From NCBI GenBank assembly GCA_031369365.1, contig JANMOP010000099.1, positions 1-21,202 on the forward strand: a stretch of DNA of 21,202 nucleotides. Direction: 5' to 3'. The position numbers and the translations under genes were made by a program. The notes under the pieces were generated by a model. It saw nothing but the letters and a program-made list of their open reading frames with translations, did not search any database and had not been told where the DNA came from. Position 1 is the first letter of the stretch. Every line of letters begins with the position of its first letter. Of this stretch, positions 13,125 to 21,087 are shown one piece after another. This stretch comes from Methylotenera_A sp031369365. GTDB lineage: Bacteria; Pseudomonadota; Gammaproteobacteria; Burkholderiales; Methylophilaceae.

Positions 13125-16100
13125 TTAAGCCGTTTGTGGTACTTTTACTTTGAACCAAGCCGCGTATAAAGCAGGTAAAAATAGCACCGTGAGCAAAGTC
13201 GCCACCGCTAAGCCACCCATAATCGCAACGGCCATTGGCCCAAAAAATACGCTTCTAGTCAAAGGTATCATCGCCAAAATAGCGGCAGCAGCGGTGAGCA
13301 CTATCGGCCTAAAACGACGAATCGTTGATTCGACAATTGCCTGCCAAGGCGCTAGGCCAGAAGCTTTATCTTGATCAATTTGATCGACCAAAATCACCGA
13401 GTTGCGCATAATCATGCCCGATAAAGCAATCGTACCCAGCATCGCTACAAAGCCAAACGGCTTATCAAACACCAATAACGCAATTGTGACCCCGATTAAA
13501 CCCAAAGGTGCAGTGAGCAACACCAAAAACACACGCGAAAAGCTTTGCAGTTGTAGCATCAGCAAAGTGAGTACTACCACCAAAAACAGGGGCGCACCTT
13601 TGGCAACCGATGCGCCACCCTTGGCCGACTCCTCTACCGCACCGCCTGTTTCGATGCTAATGCCGAGCGGTAAATTGGCTTTAATTTCAGCCAGTTTTGC
13701 TTCAATTTGTGCCGAAACCACTGGCGCTTGCATGTTGCCGCGCAAGTGTGCACGCACCGTAAGCGAAGGCACACGATTGCGCCGCCAAATCACGCCTTCT
13801 TCAAATTCTGATGTGATAGTCGCTAATTGCGAAAGCGGAACACTAGCATTATTTGCAGTGCCATTTTGCGTGTTAATCATCAAATTTGGCAGGCGCGATA
13901 ACTTAGTGCGCTCAACTTCTGCGCCGCGCGCAACCAAATCGATACGCTCGTTGCCTTCTCTAAATTCGCTAATATAAAGCTCGCTCATCGCGCCGTTCAG
14001 TATGTTGGCGATATCCACAGAACTTACGCCCAGCAGGCGCGCTTTGGATTGATCGATGCTCACTTTCATGACTTTGCTCGGTTCTTCCCAGCTTAATTGC
14101 ACGTTGGCTAAATTAGGGTTGCTGCGCATGATGCTGGCAATTTTTTGCGCAATTTCGCGAATTTTTGGAATATCGTTGCCATCCACCCGAAATTGCACAG
14201 GGAAGCCCACTGGCGGGCCATTTTCTAAGCGCAATACTGAAGCGCGTAAGCTAGGAAAATCATTCTCAAATAAGCTAAGCAGGTCACTGCGTAAGGCCTC
14301 GCGCGCCTTTAAATCTTTACTCAAAATTACAAATTGCGCAAACCCGCGATGCGCGAGTTGAATGTCCAAAGGCAGGTAATATCGCGGGCTGCCATTGCCA
14401 ATATAAGCCACAAAATTATCAATGCCAGCATGTTGCTTATTCCAGTTATTTAGCCAAGCTTCAAGCTTTTTTACTTCGTCATTGGTGGCGTGGTACGAAG
14501 CACCTTCGGTTAGGCGTAAATCTACCATCAACTCAAGCCTAGTCGAATCTGGAAAAAATTGCTGTTGTACTTTGCCAAAACCCATAATCGATAGCACAAA
14601 CATCAGCAAAGTGATGACGATTACGGTTTTGCGATAGCGCACACAAGCCGTGACTAGCTTGCGAAATGCGTTGTAAAATTTAGTGTTGTAAATGTCGTGA
14701 TGATGAATGTTGCCTTGTTTATCCACATCGCCATTAGTTAAGCCCAGCATGGCTTTCAGCCATAACTTGATTTTGGATGGCTTGGGCGCGTGGGTGTAAT
14801 CGGGCAGCAAATGGTAACCCAAGTAAGGCACAAAAATTACCGCCGCAAACCATGAAATAATCAAAGCAATTGCCGAAACTTGAAAAATGGAACGCGTATA
14901 TTCGCCTGTAGATGAGGCCGCTGTGGCAATCGGCAAAAAGCCCGCTACCGTGACCAGCGTACCTGTCAGCATTGGCATAGCGGTGGAGCTATAGGCGAAC
15001 GAAGCCGCTTTCACTCTATCCCAGCCTTGTTCCATTTTGGATGACATCATCTCCACCGCAATAATCGCGTCATCCACCAAAAGCCCAAGCGCCAGTATTA
15101 GCGCGCCTAGCGATATTTTATGTAAGCCAATATCCAGCCAACTCATCCCCAAAAATGTAGCTGCTAACACAATGGGGATGGTAATCGCCACCACAATACC
15201 TGTGCGCCAACCTAGCGAGAGCAGACTTACGCTAAGCACAATTACCAAAGCTTCTGCCAGTGACTTCACAAAATCATTGACTGAGTTTGCTACAATTTTT
15301 GGTTGCGACGTCACCGTGTTAAAGCTTAATCCCACTGGTAAACTTTGTTGAATTCTGGCGATTTTTTTATCCAACGCGTGTCCCAACGCAATCACATCGC
15401 CGCCTTCGCGCATACTCACACCCAGTAGCAAAGTATCGTTGCTGTTGTAGCGCACGGTATCGCGCGGCGGGTCTTCATAAGCGCGATAAACACGCGCCAC
15501 ATCGCTCAGCCTAAAGTCTTGATTATTTGCGCGGAATCTAATTTCACGCAAATCTTGTAGCGTGTTGTACCTACCTGAGACCTCAACGCGAATGCGCTCT
15601 TTGGACGAATCGAAAGTACCGCCTTTTACCACCGCGTTTTGCGTTTGTAGAATATTAATCAGCGTCGCCGTACTGACTCCCAAAGTAGAAAGCTTGGCAT
15701 TAGAAATTTCAATAAAAATACGTTGTTTGCGCTCGCCAAAAAAATCTATCTTGGCTACGTCGCTCGTACTTAGTAGTTCGGCGCGAATAATTTCGGCTTG
15801 TTTTTTTAATGCAAAATTGTCAAAGCCATCGCCAGTAAGCGCGTACATACTGCCATACACGTCACTAAATTCATCATTAAAAGTCAGGCTTTCAATATTG
15901 CTAGGCAAAGTATGGCGAATGTCGCCAATTTTTTTGCGCACCTGATACCAAATTTGTGGAATGTCTTTTGAAAAAGTATCGTCTTTAATCACGATAAAAA
16001 TCATTGACTCACCTGTCCGCGAATAGCTATTGGTGTGCCCTAGATGCGGCACTTCTTGCAATTTTTTCTCTAACTTATCGGTGATTTGCTGCTCTACTTC

Positions 16101-16337
16101 AACTGCACTTGCACCTGGCCAGCTGGTGCGTACCAGCATGACTTTAAAAGTAAACGGCGGGTCTTCTGATTGACCTAGCTTGCTATAAGCAAGCCCGCCA
16201 GCTGCGGTTAGCATCAGCATTAAATACAGCACTAGGGTTTGATGCTTTAGCGCCCATTCTGAAAGATTAAAACGCGTTGGGCTAGGCTGGATATCGCTCC
16301 TGGGTTGGCTATCGCTCATGGGCTGGCTATCATTCAT
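13125..16337 (-). CDS. RND efflux pump inner-membrane subunit (AcrB/TriC-like)
   Basis: This 1070-aa proton-driven exporter has twelve expected membrane helices and two large periplasmic loops. LGLLVDDAIIAVE holds the paired proton-relay aspartates D422 and D423 in helix 4. DPPFTFKVMLVRTSWPGAS and RPIVLTAAAAILAMIPL are family landmarks. Where AcrB has a helix-10 lysine before Asn, this protein has Arg (GMIMRNSVILVDQ), as I recall for a subset of HAE-type pumps such as TriC. The start at 16337 is fixed by the ATGA overlap with the membrane fusion gene. Residues 2-19 are three repeated hexapeptides not usual for the family. The substrate cannot be read from sequence; drugs, biocides or solvents are likely. 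Confidence 0.93.
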   Translation of the reverse strand: MNDSQPMSDSQPRSDIQPSPTRFNLSEWALKHQTLVLYLMLMLTAAGGLAYSKLGQSEDPPFTFKVMLVRTSWPGASAVEVEQQITDKLEKKLQEVPHLGHTNSYSRTGESMIFIVIKDDTFSKDIPQIWYQVRKKIGDIRHTLPSNIESLTFNDEFSDVYGSMYALTGDGFDNFALKKQAEIIRAELLSTSDVAKIDFFGERKQRIFIEISNAKLSTLGVSTATLINILQTQNAVVKGGTFDSSKERIRVEVSGRYNTLQDLREIRFRANNQDFRLSDVARVYRAYEDPPRDTVRYNSNDTLLLGVSMREGGDVIALGHALDKKIARIQQSLPVGLSFNTVTSQPKIVANSVNDFVKSLAEALVIVLSVSLLSLGWRTGIVVAITIPIVLAATFLGMSWLDIGLHKISLGALILALGLLVDDAIIAVEMMSSKMEQGWDRVKAASFAYSSTAMPMLTGTLVTVAGFLPIATAASSTGEYTRSIFQVSAIALIISWFAAVIFVPYLGYHLLPDYTHAPKPSKIKLWLKAMLGLTNGDVDKQGNIHHHDIYNTKFYNAFRKLVTACVRYRKTVIVITLLMFVLSIMGFGKVQQQFFPDSTRLELMVDLRLTEGASYHATNDEVKKLEAWLNNWNKQHAGIDNFVAYIGNGSPRYYLPLDIQLAHRGFAQFVILSKDLKAREALRSDLLSLFENDFPSLRASVLRLENGPPVGFPVQFRVDGNDIPKIREIAQKIASIMRSNPNLANVQLSWEEPSKVMKVSIDQSKARLLGVSSVDIANILNGAMSELYISEFREGNERIDLVARGAEVERTKLSRLPNLMINTQNGTANNASVPLSQLATITSEFEEGVIWRRNRVPSLTVRAHLRGNMQAPVVSAQIEAKLAEIKANLPLGISIETGGAVEESAKGGASVAKGAPLFLVVVLTLLMLQLQSFSRVFLVLLTAPLGLIGVTIALLVFDKPFGFVAMLGTIALSGMIMRNSVILVDQIDQDKASGLAPWQAIVESTIRRFRPIVLTAAAAILAMIPLTRSVFFGPMAVAIMGGLAVATLLTVLFLPALYAAWFKVKVPQTA

Positions 16338-16338
16338 A
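16285..16338. repeat. three 18-bp tandem units at the start of the RND gene
   Basis: Units at 16285-16302, 16303-16320 and 16321-16338 encode NDSQPM, SDSQPR and SDIQPS at residues 2-19, before the conserved FNLSEWAL. The units cross the ATGA junction with the upstream gene and carry an alternative in-frame ATG at 16319. Confidence 0.85.
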
Positions 16339-17413
16339 GTCTAGCCTCAAGTTTTGGTACAACTTTTTGGCCTTTTATCAATGTGTGTACGCCCGCAATT
16401 GCAATCATTTCCCCTGCTTGTAGACCATTTGTGATGATGACGCCATTTTCAGTAAATTGGCCTGCAACCACTTGGCGTGGGTTGGCAATACCCACTTTAT
16501 CAATGATCCATACCGCATTTTGACCATCAACTTGCGTTAGCGCGCTGGTGGGAATAATGATTTCATCTGCACCATTTTGCGCAAAGCGCACACCTGCAGT
16601 CATGCCGAGTTTTACGGTTTCATCCGCATCGCTAAGCGCCACGCGCACATCAAACGCTCGCGTGGCTGAATTGGCTGCTGGCGCTATTTCACGCACGCGT
16701 GCTGTGTAGGTTTTTGCGCTGTCTGTAACTTGGCTAGCCCACAACTTTACCGAGACGTCATCGCCTACTTTTAAATTTGCCATGCGCGATTCTGGAACCG
16801 CCACTAACACTTCAATTTGCTTGGTATCGACTATCTGCACCACCATTTCACCTGCCTCTACCACCTGTCCTGGCTCGGCGCGAATTTGTGTCACCACACC
16901 ATCTCTATCAGCCACCAGCGAGGTATAGCGCGATTGATTGCCCGATACCGCCGCTTGTGCCTTCACTTGGCTGACGCGCGCAGCCGAGGTCTTTAGCTCG
17001 GCTTCACGTATATCGAGTGCCGATTGTGAAATAAATTTTTTGTTAAATAATGTGCGTTGGCGCTCTACCTCTGCCCTTGCCAGCGCATGGTTCGCCTCCG
17101 CAGCGCGCACATCCGCAGAGGCTGCGACAGCACTCAAATTAGCATCTGCGGCATCTAAACGTGCAATGACTTGACCTTTTTTAATGGTGCTGCCTACATC
17201 CACTTTTCGCTCAATAATTTTGCCGTTAATTCTAAAACTTTGGTTAGATTCAAAGCGTGACTTTACCTCGCCCACTAATATCATAGCGTCACTTGTAGCA
17301 GTTTTGCCTACAATAGTCACCAAAGCTGGACGCGCTGGCGGTTCTGGTTCTACGGGTTTTTGACAAGCCGCCAATAGGCTAAACAATGTTAAACAATAGA
17401 TTATTTTTTTCAT
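16334..17413 (-). CDS. RND efflux periplasmic adaptor (membrane fusion lipoprotein)
   Basis: The start at 17413 (MKKIIYCLTLF, 359 aa) is chosen because it overlaps the TetR stop as ATGA and opens a lipoprotein signal with lipobox LLAAC (C17). The longer frame from 17494 would lie inside tetR and hide the signal. The order is membrane-proximal strands, a biotinyl-lipoyl-like half (GKIIERKVDVGSTIKKGQVIARLD), a helical hairpin (about residues 80-150), the second lipoyl half (ADRDGVVTQIRAEPGQVVEAGEMVVQIVD), then beta-barrel and membrane-proximal parts. It links the RND pump to the outer-membrane channel. It ends in an ATGA overlap with the RND gene. Confidence 0.93.
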   Translation of the reverse strand: MKKIIYCLTLFSLLAACQKPVEPEPPARPALVTIVGKTATSDAMILVGEVKSRFESNQSFRINGKIIERKVDVGSTIKKGQVIARLDAADANLSAVAASADVRAAEANHALARAEVERQRTLFNKKFISQSALDIREAELKTSAARVSQVKAQAAVSGNQSRYTSLVADRDGVVTQIRAEPGQVVEAGEMVVQIVDTKQIEVLVAVPESRMANLKVGDDVSVKLWASQVTDSAKTYTARVREIAPAANSATRAFDVRVALSDADETVKLGMTAGVRFAQNGADEIIIPTSALTQVDGQNAVWIIDKVGIANPRQVVAGQFTENGVIITNGLQAGEMIAIAGVHTLIKGQKVVPKLEARL

Positions 17414-18042
17414 GTTGATTCTTTCATTAGTCCGCGCATCATGACTTGTTGCATAAGTTGTAAGCGCGCCGAAATGTTGCACCAGTTTACCCATTTATCT
17501 TCTGCCATACTAATTTGCAATGCACACACCCCATGCGTACCAGCCCATATTGTTTGTGCAATTAAATCTGCATCTTTTAAATCGGCTCTAAAATAACCAG
17601 CTTGATGTACATCGTTCACCACTGTTTTTAATTGATAATAAGCATCTTGCTCGGCGCTATTTCGTTGCAAACTGGATTGTTCAGGATCGCAAGGCGCGCG
17701 CTCCGTCATAAACATTAAACGATAATGATTGGGGTGAGTTAGCGCAAACGCTGCGTAACCACGGCCTAAGGCGTGTAAACGATCAACTGGGTGAGCGATT
17801 AACACCACATTTTTTAAGCTAGTAGCCAAAGATAAAAAATCAGTATCACAAATTGCACGTAGCAATGTTTCTTTATCGGCAAAATGCAGATAAATGCTAG
17901 TGGCAGAATAGCCAATGCGCTTGGCAATCTCGCGCATCGTCACTGCGTTTACACCACTTGAAACAAATAACTCGCGCGCCGCATCGATTATTAGCGTGCG
18001 TAGATACTGACGCTCTAACTCTGTTTTCGGTTTTGGTGGCAT
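17410..18042 (-). CDS. TetR-family repressor of the efflux operon
   Basis: This 210-aa protein has a TetR helix-turn-helix at about residues 16-62 (LIIDAARELFVSSGVNAVTM, then REIAKRIGYSATSIYLHFADKETLL). The C-terminal ligand domain resembles the WHG type (TetR_C_33), with FALTHPNHYRLMF. It is the first gene of the operon and overlaps the membrane fusion gene by 4 bp, so repressor and pump are made together. It should bind the nested palindrome at 18057-18105 over its own promoter and release it on binding a pump substrate. The ribosome site is weak. Confidence 0.93.
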   Translation of the reverse strand: MPPKPKTELERQYLRTLIIDAARELFVSSGVNAVTMREIAKRIGYSATSIYLHFADKETLLRAICDTDFLSLATSLKNVVLIAHPVDRLHALGRGYAAFALTHPNHYRLMFMTERAPCDPEQSSLQRNSAEQDAYYQLKTVVNDVHQAGYFRADLKDADLIAQTIWAGTHGVCALQISMAEDKWVNWCNISARLQLMQQVMMRGLMKEST

Positions 18043-18056
18043 TTGATTGAAATATC

Positions 18057-18115
18057 TTACTTAACATTGTTAATATAACGATGTTAATTTAACAGTGTTA
18101 AGTAAAGAGTGTCAA
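18057..18115 (-). promoter_or_regulatory. TetR operator and efflux-operon promoter
   Basis: On the minus strand -35 TTGACA (plus 18110-18115) and -10 TTAAAT (18087-18092) are 17 bp apart. Over and downstream of the -10 lies a 49-bp palindrome, TTACTTAACA (18057-18066) with TGTTAAGTAA (18096-18105). It contains three smaller palindromes centred at 18067, 18081 and 18095: TTAACATTGTTAA, TAACGATGTTA and TTAACAGTGTTAA. Binding would block transcription of tetR-MFP-RND. Confidence 0.85.
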
Positions 18116-18200
18116 GTGTTTTTTCGTCATACTTTTTATTGATTATTTTAATGCCACAGGAGGCGCTATTTTATTGGTCTGCGGCCATGCAAAAAAGCGA

Positions 18201-18223
18201 TAAAAAATGGCGCTTAGCGCGCC
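18201..18223 (-). terminator. intrinsic terminator after the 46-aa gene
   Basis: On the minus strand GGCGC and GCGCC close a GCTAA loop, followed by ATTTTTTATC. It begins 22 bp after the stop of the small membrane protein gene. Confidence 0.75.
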
Positions 18224-18245
18224 GATTTTAAGTAGAACCTAATTA

Positions 18246-18386
18246 TTACAAATAAAGCACAGCAGGAAATACGGTAAGGGCAAATACAAAAACCATCCAT
18301 TCCATATTCCAGCGTTCTAAATGGCCTGTAAAATGTAGCGTAAGTACCGCAATAGCCAGCACATAATAAATTGCAATGAGTACCAT
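18246..18386 (-). CDS. 46-aa two-helix membrane protein
   Basis: ATG at 18386 opens a 46-codon frame beginning MVLIAIYYVLAIAVLTLHF, with a short polar turn (TGHLERWNMEW) and a second hydrophobic helix ending VFPAVLYL. The pattern of two membrane helices around a charged hairpin is coherent and unlikely by chance. A terminator follows. The ribosome site is weak (TTAGG about 8 nt before the ATG). It lies between tetR and thiC and is transcribed divergently from thiC. I do not recognise a family. Confidence 0.65.
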   Translation of the reverse strand: MVLIAIYYVLAIAVLTLHFTGHLERWNMEWMVFVFALTVFPAVLYL

Positions 18387-18506
18387 AGAATAGGCCTAAG
18401 TTAGATTTATGTATTATTTAATGTTATTTAACGTATTTATAACATTTTTTATAAAAATTACCTAAATTTTTAACATATGGATTTGCTTAATATACAAAAT
18501 GCTTAC

Positions 18507-18535
18507 TTGCCTTTTGGCCTGTTTTCGCGTAAATT
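18507..18535 (+). promoter_or_regulatory. thiC promoter
   Basis: TTGCCT (18507-18512) and TAAATT (18530-18535) are 17 bp apart. The expected start near 18542 falls 2 bp before the first helix of the riboswitch. Confidence 0.65.
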
Positions 18536-18543
18536 CTATGCAT

Positions 18544-18653
18544 TGCTAGGGGTCTATTTTATAAAGTTTTTGTGTTAATAAAATAGTGAGAATCACCCTT
18601 TGAACCTGATGCGGGTAATGCCGCCGTAGGAAAGCAGCTAGATTGCTTTCCTA
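18544..18653 (+). promoter_or_regulatory. TPP riboswitch with expression platform
   Basis: The aptamer shows the thi-box elements in order: GGGGTC (18549), TGAGAATCACCC, TTTGAACCTGATGCGGGTAA, then TGCCGCCGTAGGAAAG. Helix P1 is TGCT (18544-18547) with AGCA (18633-18636). The following stretch TGCTTTCCTA (18644-18653) is the exact complement of TAGGAAAGCA (18627-18636) at the aptamer's 3' edge. Its TTCCTA also complements TAGGAA (18703-18708) in the thiC ribosome site, so TPP binding should shut off translation initiation. Confidence 0.95.
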
Positions 18654-18713
18654 CAAACATGCATAGTAAAGCGTTAGTTATCGCTTCCGATGCTATTTCT
18701 TATAGGAACGCAC

Positions 18714-20609
18714 ATGAACGCACTAGATAAAAATCTAAACAAAAACCTCCCCAAATTTGTAGGCGACACTGCCGAAATTGATCCCGCTACCAAAGTACCA
18801 TTTGCCAACTCGCGCAAAGTGTATATTCAAGGCTCGCGCGCCGATATTCAGGTGCCTTTTCGTGAAATTTCATTAAGCGATACGCCATCCCAATTTGGTG
18901 CTGAGAAAAACCCACCTGTGATGGTGTACGACACCAGCGGTGTATATACCGACCCAAATGTAAATGTGGATATTCGCAATGGTTTGCCTGCCCTGCGAGC
19001 CGCATGGATTATGGAGCGTGGCGATGTTGAACAATTAGATGGCCCAAGCTCAGAATTCGGTCATCAACGCTTAGTTGACCCTGAGTTAGCAGAAATGCGC
19101 TTTAACTTGCACCGTAAACCGTTGCGTGCCAAAGCGGGCGCAAATGTTAGCCAGATGCATTACGCGCGCAAAGGCATTATCACGCCAGAGATGGAATACA
19201 TTGCGATTCGAGAGAATCAGCGCCGCGAGGGCATGAGCGAGATGCTGCAAAAACAACATGAAGGCCAAAATTTTGGCGCGAGTATTCCTAAAGTCATCAC
19301 GCCAGAATTTGTGCGTAGTGAAGTGGCTCTAGGTCGCGCAATTATCCCGCTCAATATTAATCACCCAGAAATCGAGCCGATGATTATTGGCCGCAATTTC
19401 TTAGTAAAAATTAACGCCAATATTGGTAACTCAGCACTGGGTTCTTCAATCAGCGAAGAAGTCGAAAAAATGGTGTGGGGCACACGCTGGGGCGGCGATA
19501 CGGTCATGGATTTATCCACAGGCAAAAATATCCACGAAACGCGCGAGTGGATTATTCGTAACTCGCCAGTGCCAATTGGCACTGTGCCTATCTACCAAGC
19601 CTTAGAAAAAGTAAACGGCAAGGCCGAAGATTTAACTTGGGAAATTTTCCGCGATACATTAATTGAGCAAGCTGAACAAGGTGTGGATTACTTTACCATC
19701 CATGCGGGTGTGCGCTTGGCGTACATTCCCATGACAGCAAAACGTATGACAGGTATCGTGTCGCGCGGTGGCAGTATTATGGCGAAATGGTGCTTGGCGC
19801 ATCATAAAGAATCTTTCCTATACGAGCATTTTGAAGACATTTGCGACATTATGAAAGCTTACGACGTGAGCTTTAGTTTAGGCGATGGCTTACGCCCAGG
19901 CTCGATTTACGATGCCAACGACGAAGCGCAATTTGCTGAGCTACGCACATTAGGCGAGTTAACACAAATCGCCTGGAAACATGACGTGCAATGTATGATT
20001 GAAGGTCCAGGCCATGTGCCGATGCACCTGATTAAAGAAAACATGGAGCTGCAGTTAGAGCATTGCGGCGAAGCGCCATTCTATACTTTAGGCCCACTCA
20101 CCACCGACATCGCCCCAGGTTATGACCATATTACATCGGGCATAGGCGCAGCGATGATTGGCTGGTACGGCTGCGCCATGCTGTGCTACGTTACGCCAAA
20201 AGAGCATTTAGGCTTGCCCGATAAAGAAGACGTGCGCGTCGGCATTATCACCTACAAAATCGCCGCCCACGCCGCAGATTTAGCCAAAGGCCACCCTGGC
20301 GCGCAAATTCGCGACAATGCACTAAGCAAAGCGCGTTTTGAATTCCGCTGGGATGACCAATTTAATTTAGGCTTAGATCCAGAGAAAGCCAAAGAATTCC
20401 ACGATGAAACATTGCCACAAGAAGGCGCAAAACAAGCCCACTTTTGCAGCATGTGCGGCCCACATTTTTGCAGCATGAAAATCAGCCAAGATGTGCGTGA
20501 TTACGCCGATAAATTAGGCGTAAGCGGTGAAGAAGCCCTACAAAAAGGCATGCAAGAAAAGGCTATTGAGTTTGTAAAAAAAGGTAGTGAGGTTTATCAG
20601 AAAGTTTAA
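18714..20609 (+). CDS. thiC: phosphomethylpyrimidine synthase
   Basis: ThiC is the radical-SAM enzyme that converts aminoimidazole ribotide to hydroxymethylpyrimidine phosphate in thiamine synthesis. The start at 18714 (MNALDKNLNK, 631 aa) is chosen because TAGGA lies 6 nt upstream; the in-frame ATG at 18690 would include that ribosome site. Signature stretches are PPVMVYDTSGVYTDP, MHYARKGIITPEMEYIAIREN, EGPGHVPMHLI and GPLTTDIAPGYDHITSGIGAA. The C-terminal iron-sulphur motif is C578-x2-C581-x4-C586 (CSMCGPHFC). It is controlled by the TPP riboswitch. Its last 13 codons (stop included) recur downstream. Confidence 0.97.
   Translation: MNALDKNLNKNLPKFVGDTAEIDPATKVPFANSRKVYIQGSRADIQVPFREISLSDTPSQFGAEKNPPVMVYDTSGVYTDPNVNVDIRNGLPALRAAWIMERGDVEQLDGPSSEFGHQRLVDPELAEMRFNLHRKPLRAKAGANVSQMHYARKGIITPEMEYIAIRENQRREGMSEMLQKQHEGQNFGASIPKVITPEFVRSEVALGRAIIPLNINHPEIEPMIIGRNFLVKINANIGNSALGSSISEEVEKMVWGTRWGGDTVMDLSTGKNIHETREWIIRNSPVPIGTVPIYQALEKVNGKAEDLTWEIFRDTLIEQAEQGVDYFTIHAGVRLAYIPMTAKRMTGIVSRGGSIMAKWCLAHHKESFLYEHFEDICDIMKAYDVSFSLGDGLRPGSIYDANDEAQFAELRTLGELTQIAWKHDVQCMIEGPGHVPMHLIKENMELQLEHCGEAPFYTLGPLTTDIAPGYDHITSGIGAAMIGWYGCAMLCYVTPKEHLGLPDKEDVRVGIITYKIAAHAADLAKGHPGAQIRDNALSKARFEFRWDDQFNLGLDPEKAKEFHDETLPQEGAKQAHFCSMCGPHFCSMKISQDVRDYADKLGVSGEEALQKGMQEKAIEFVKKGSEVYQKV
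20571..20609 (+). repeat. thiC 3' end, left copy of a 39-bp direct repeat
   Basis: The last 39 bp of thiC match 21031-21069 at 34 positions, with 26 of 28 identical from AGGTAG to the stop. Both encode FVK(K/L)GSEVYQKV and a stop. Confidence 0.9.
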
Positions 20610-20618
20610 ATCCCCACC

Positions 20619-20698
20619 GTCATTGCGAGCGAAGCGCGGCAATCTATAAGCAATCTTGGATTGCCGCGCCTAAAATAAAACCTTAGGCCCGCAATGAC
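20619..20698. repeat. palindromic intergenic repeat (CCGTCATTGCGAGC type)
   Basis: GTCATTGCG (20619-20627) pairs with CGCAATGAC (20690-20698), and GCGCGGCAATC (20634-20644) pairs with GATTGCCGCGC (20659-20669). Its architecture parallels the palindromes at 4136 and 4968, with a different middle sequence. Confidence 0.8.
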
Positions 20699-20706
20699 AA
20701 ACACTT

Positions 20707-20732
20707 AAAAAGCCAGCTTTCGCTGGCTTTTT
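20707..20732. terminator. bidirectional terminator between thiC and the antitoxin gene
   Basis: AAAAAGCCAGC (20707-20717) and GCTGGCTTTTT (20722-20732) form a perfect 11-bp stem with a TTTC loop. T-rich DNA on each strand lets it serve both thiC and the convergent antitoxin gene. Confidence 0.9.
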
Positions 20733-20750
20733 AATTTAAATCCAAACCCC

Positions 20751-20975
20751 TTACTCAGCCAATCGTTTAAATGTATCTGGATACTCGCGCATCAACTCAC
20801 GCCCATGCTCCAGCTGTTTATTAAGGTCTGGGTTATTTTTACTCAAACTAATACCTAATGGATTTTCCGTCACAAACAATTCATCACCTTTTTCTAGCTT
20901 CATTTTAGCTAAAAATTCTTCAGGTAAAATAACTCCTAGTGAATTACCAGTTTGAATGATTTTTAGGATACTCAT
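20751..20975 (-). CDS. orphan AbrB/MazE/SpoVT-type antitoxin
   Basis: This 74-aa protein starts MSILKIIQTGNSLGVILPEE and continues LKLEKGDELFVTEN, the swapped-hairpin DNA-binding fold (residues 1-47). A charged helical tail (HGRELMREYPDTFKRLAE) follows. In related loci such antitoxins precede a Doc/Fic-type toxin; here the gene is followed directly by the shared terminator and no toxin frame is present. The ribosome site GGAG is 9 nt before the ATG. The gene lies wholly between the two copies of the thiC 3' end. It could be a relic, or a free-standing regulator or antidote. Confidence 0.85.
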   Translation of the reverse strand: MSILKIIQTGNSLGVILPEEFLAKMKLEKGDELFVTENPLGISLSKNNPDLNKQLEHGRELMREYPDTFKRLAE

Positions 20976-20994
20976 GATACTAACTCCGTAAAAT

Positions 20995-21041
20995 GTTATA
21001 ACAATAGTTGTAATATATTTTTGCGTTAACTTTGTAAAGTT
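20995..21041. promoter_or_regulatory. palindromes upstream of the orphan antitoxin
   Basis: GTTATAAC (20995-21002), ACAA-TAG-TTGT (21001-21011) and AACTTTGTAAAGTT (21028-21041) are short palindromes upstream of the antitoxin start, plausible autoregulation sites. The last overlaps the left edge of the second thiC-end copy. Confidence 0.35.
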
Positions 21042-21069
21042 AGGTAGCGAGGTTTATCAGAAGGTTTAA
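21031..21069 (+). repeat. thiC: duplicate of the thiC 3' end (pseudo-fragment)
   Basis: This copy encodes FVKLGSEVYQKV and a stop but has no upstream thiC sequence. A second GCCA...TGGC terminator follows 18 bp later, as after the real thiC end. It probably marks the original thiC 3' end or an attachment-like site displaced by an insertion. Confidence 0.85.
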
Positions 21070-21087
21070 GTAACTATCAATCAAACT

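Noticed and set aside
17414..17494. Longer start for the membrane fusion protein at 17494
   Set aside because: It would place 27 extra codons inside tetR and bury the lipoprotein signal. The ATGA overlap at 17413 is the better start.
18151..18231. Short plus-strand frame starting MPQEALFYW
   Set aside because: 26 codons without a ribosome site. It overlaps the minus-strand terminator.
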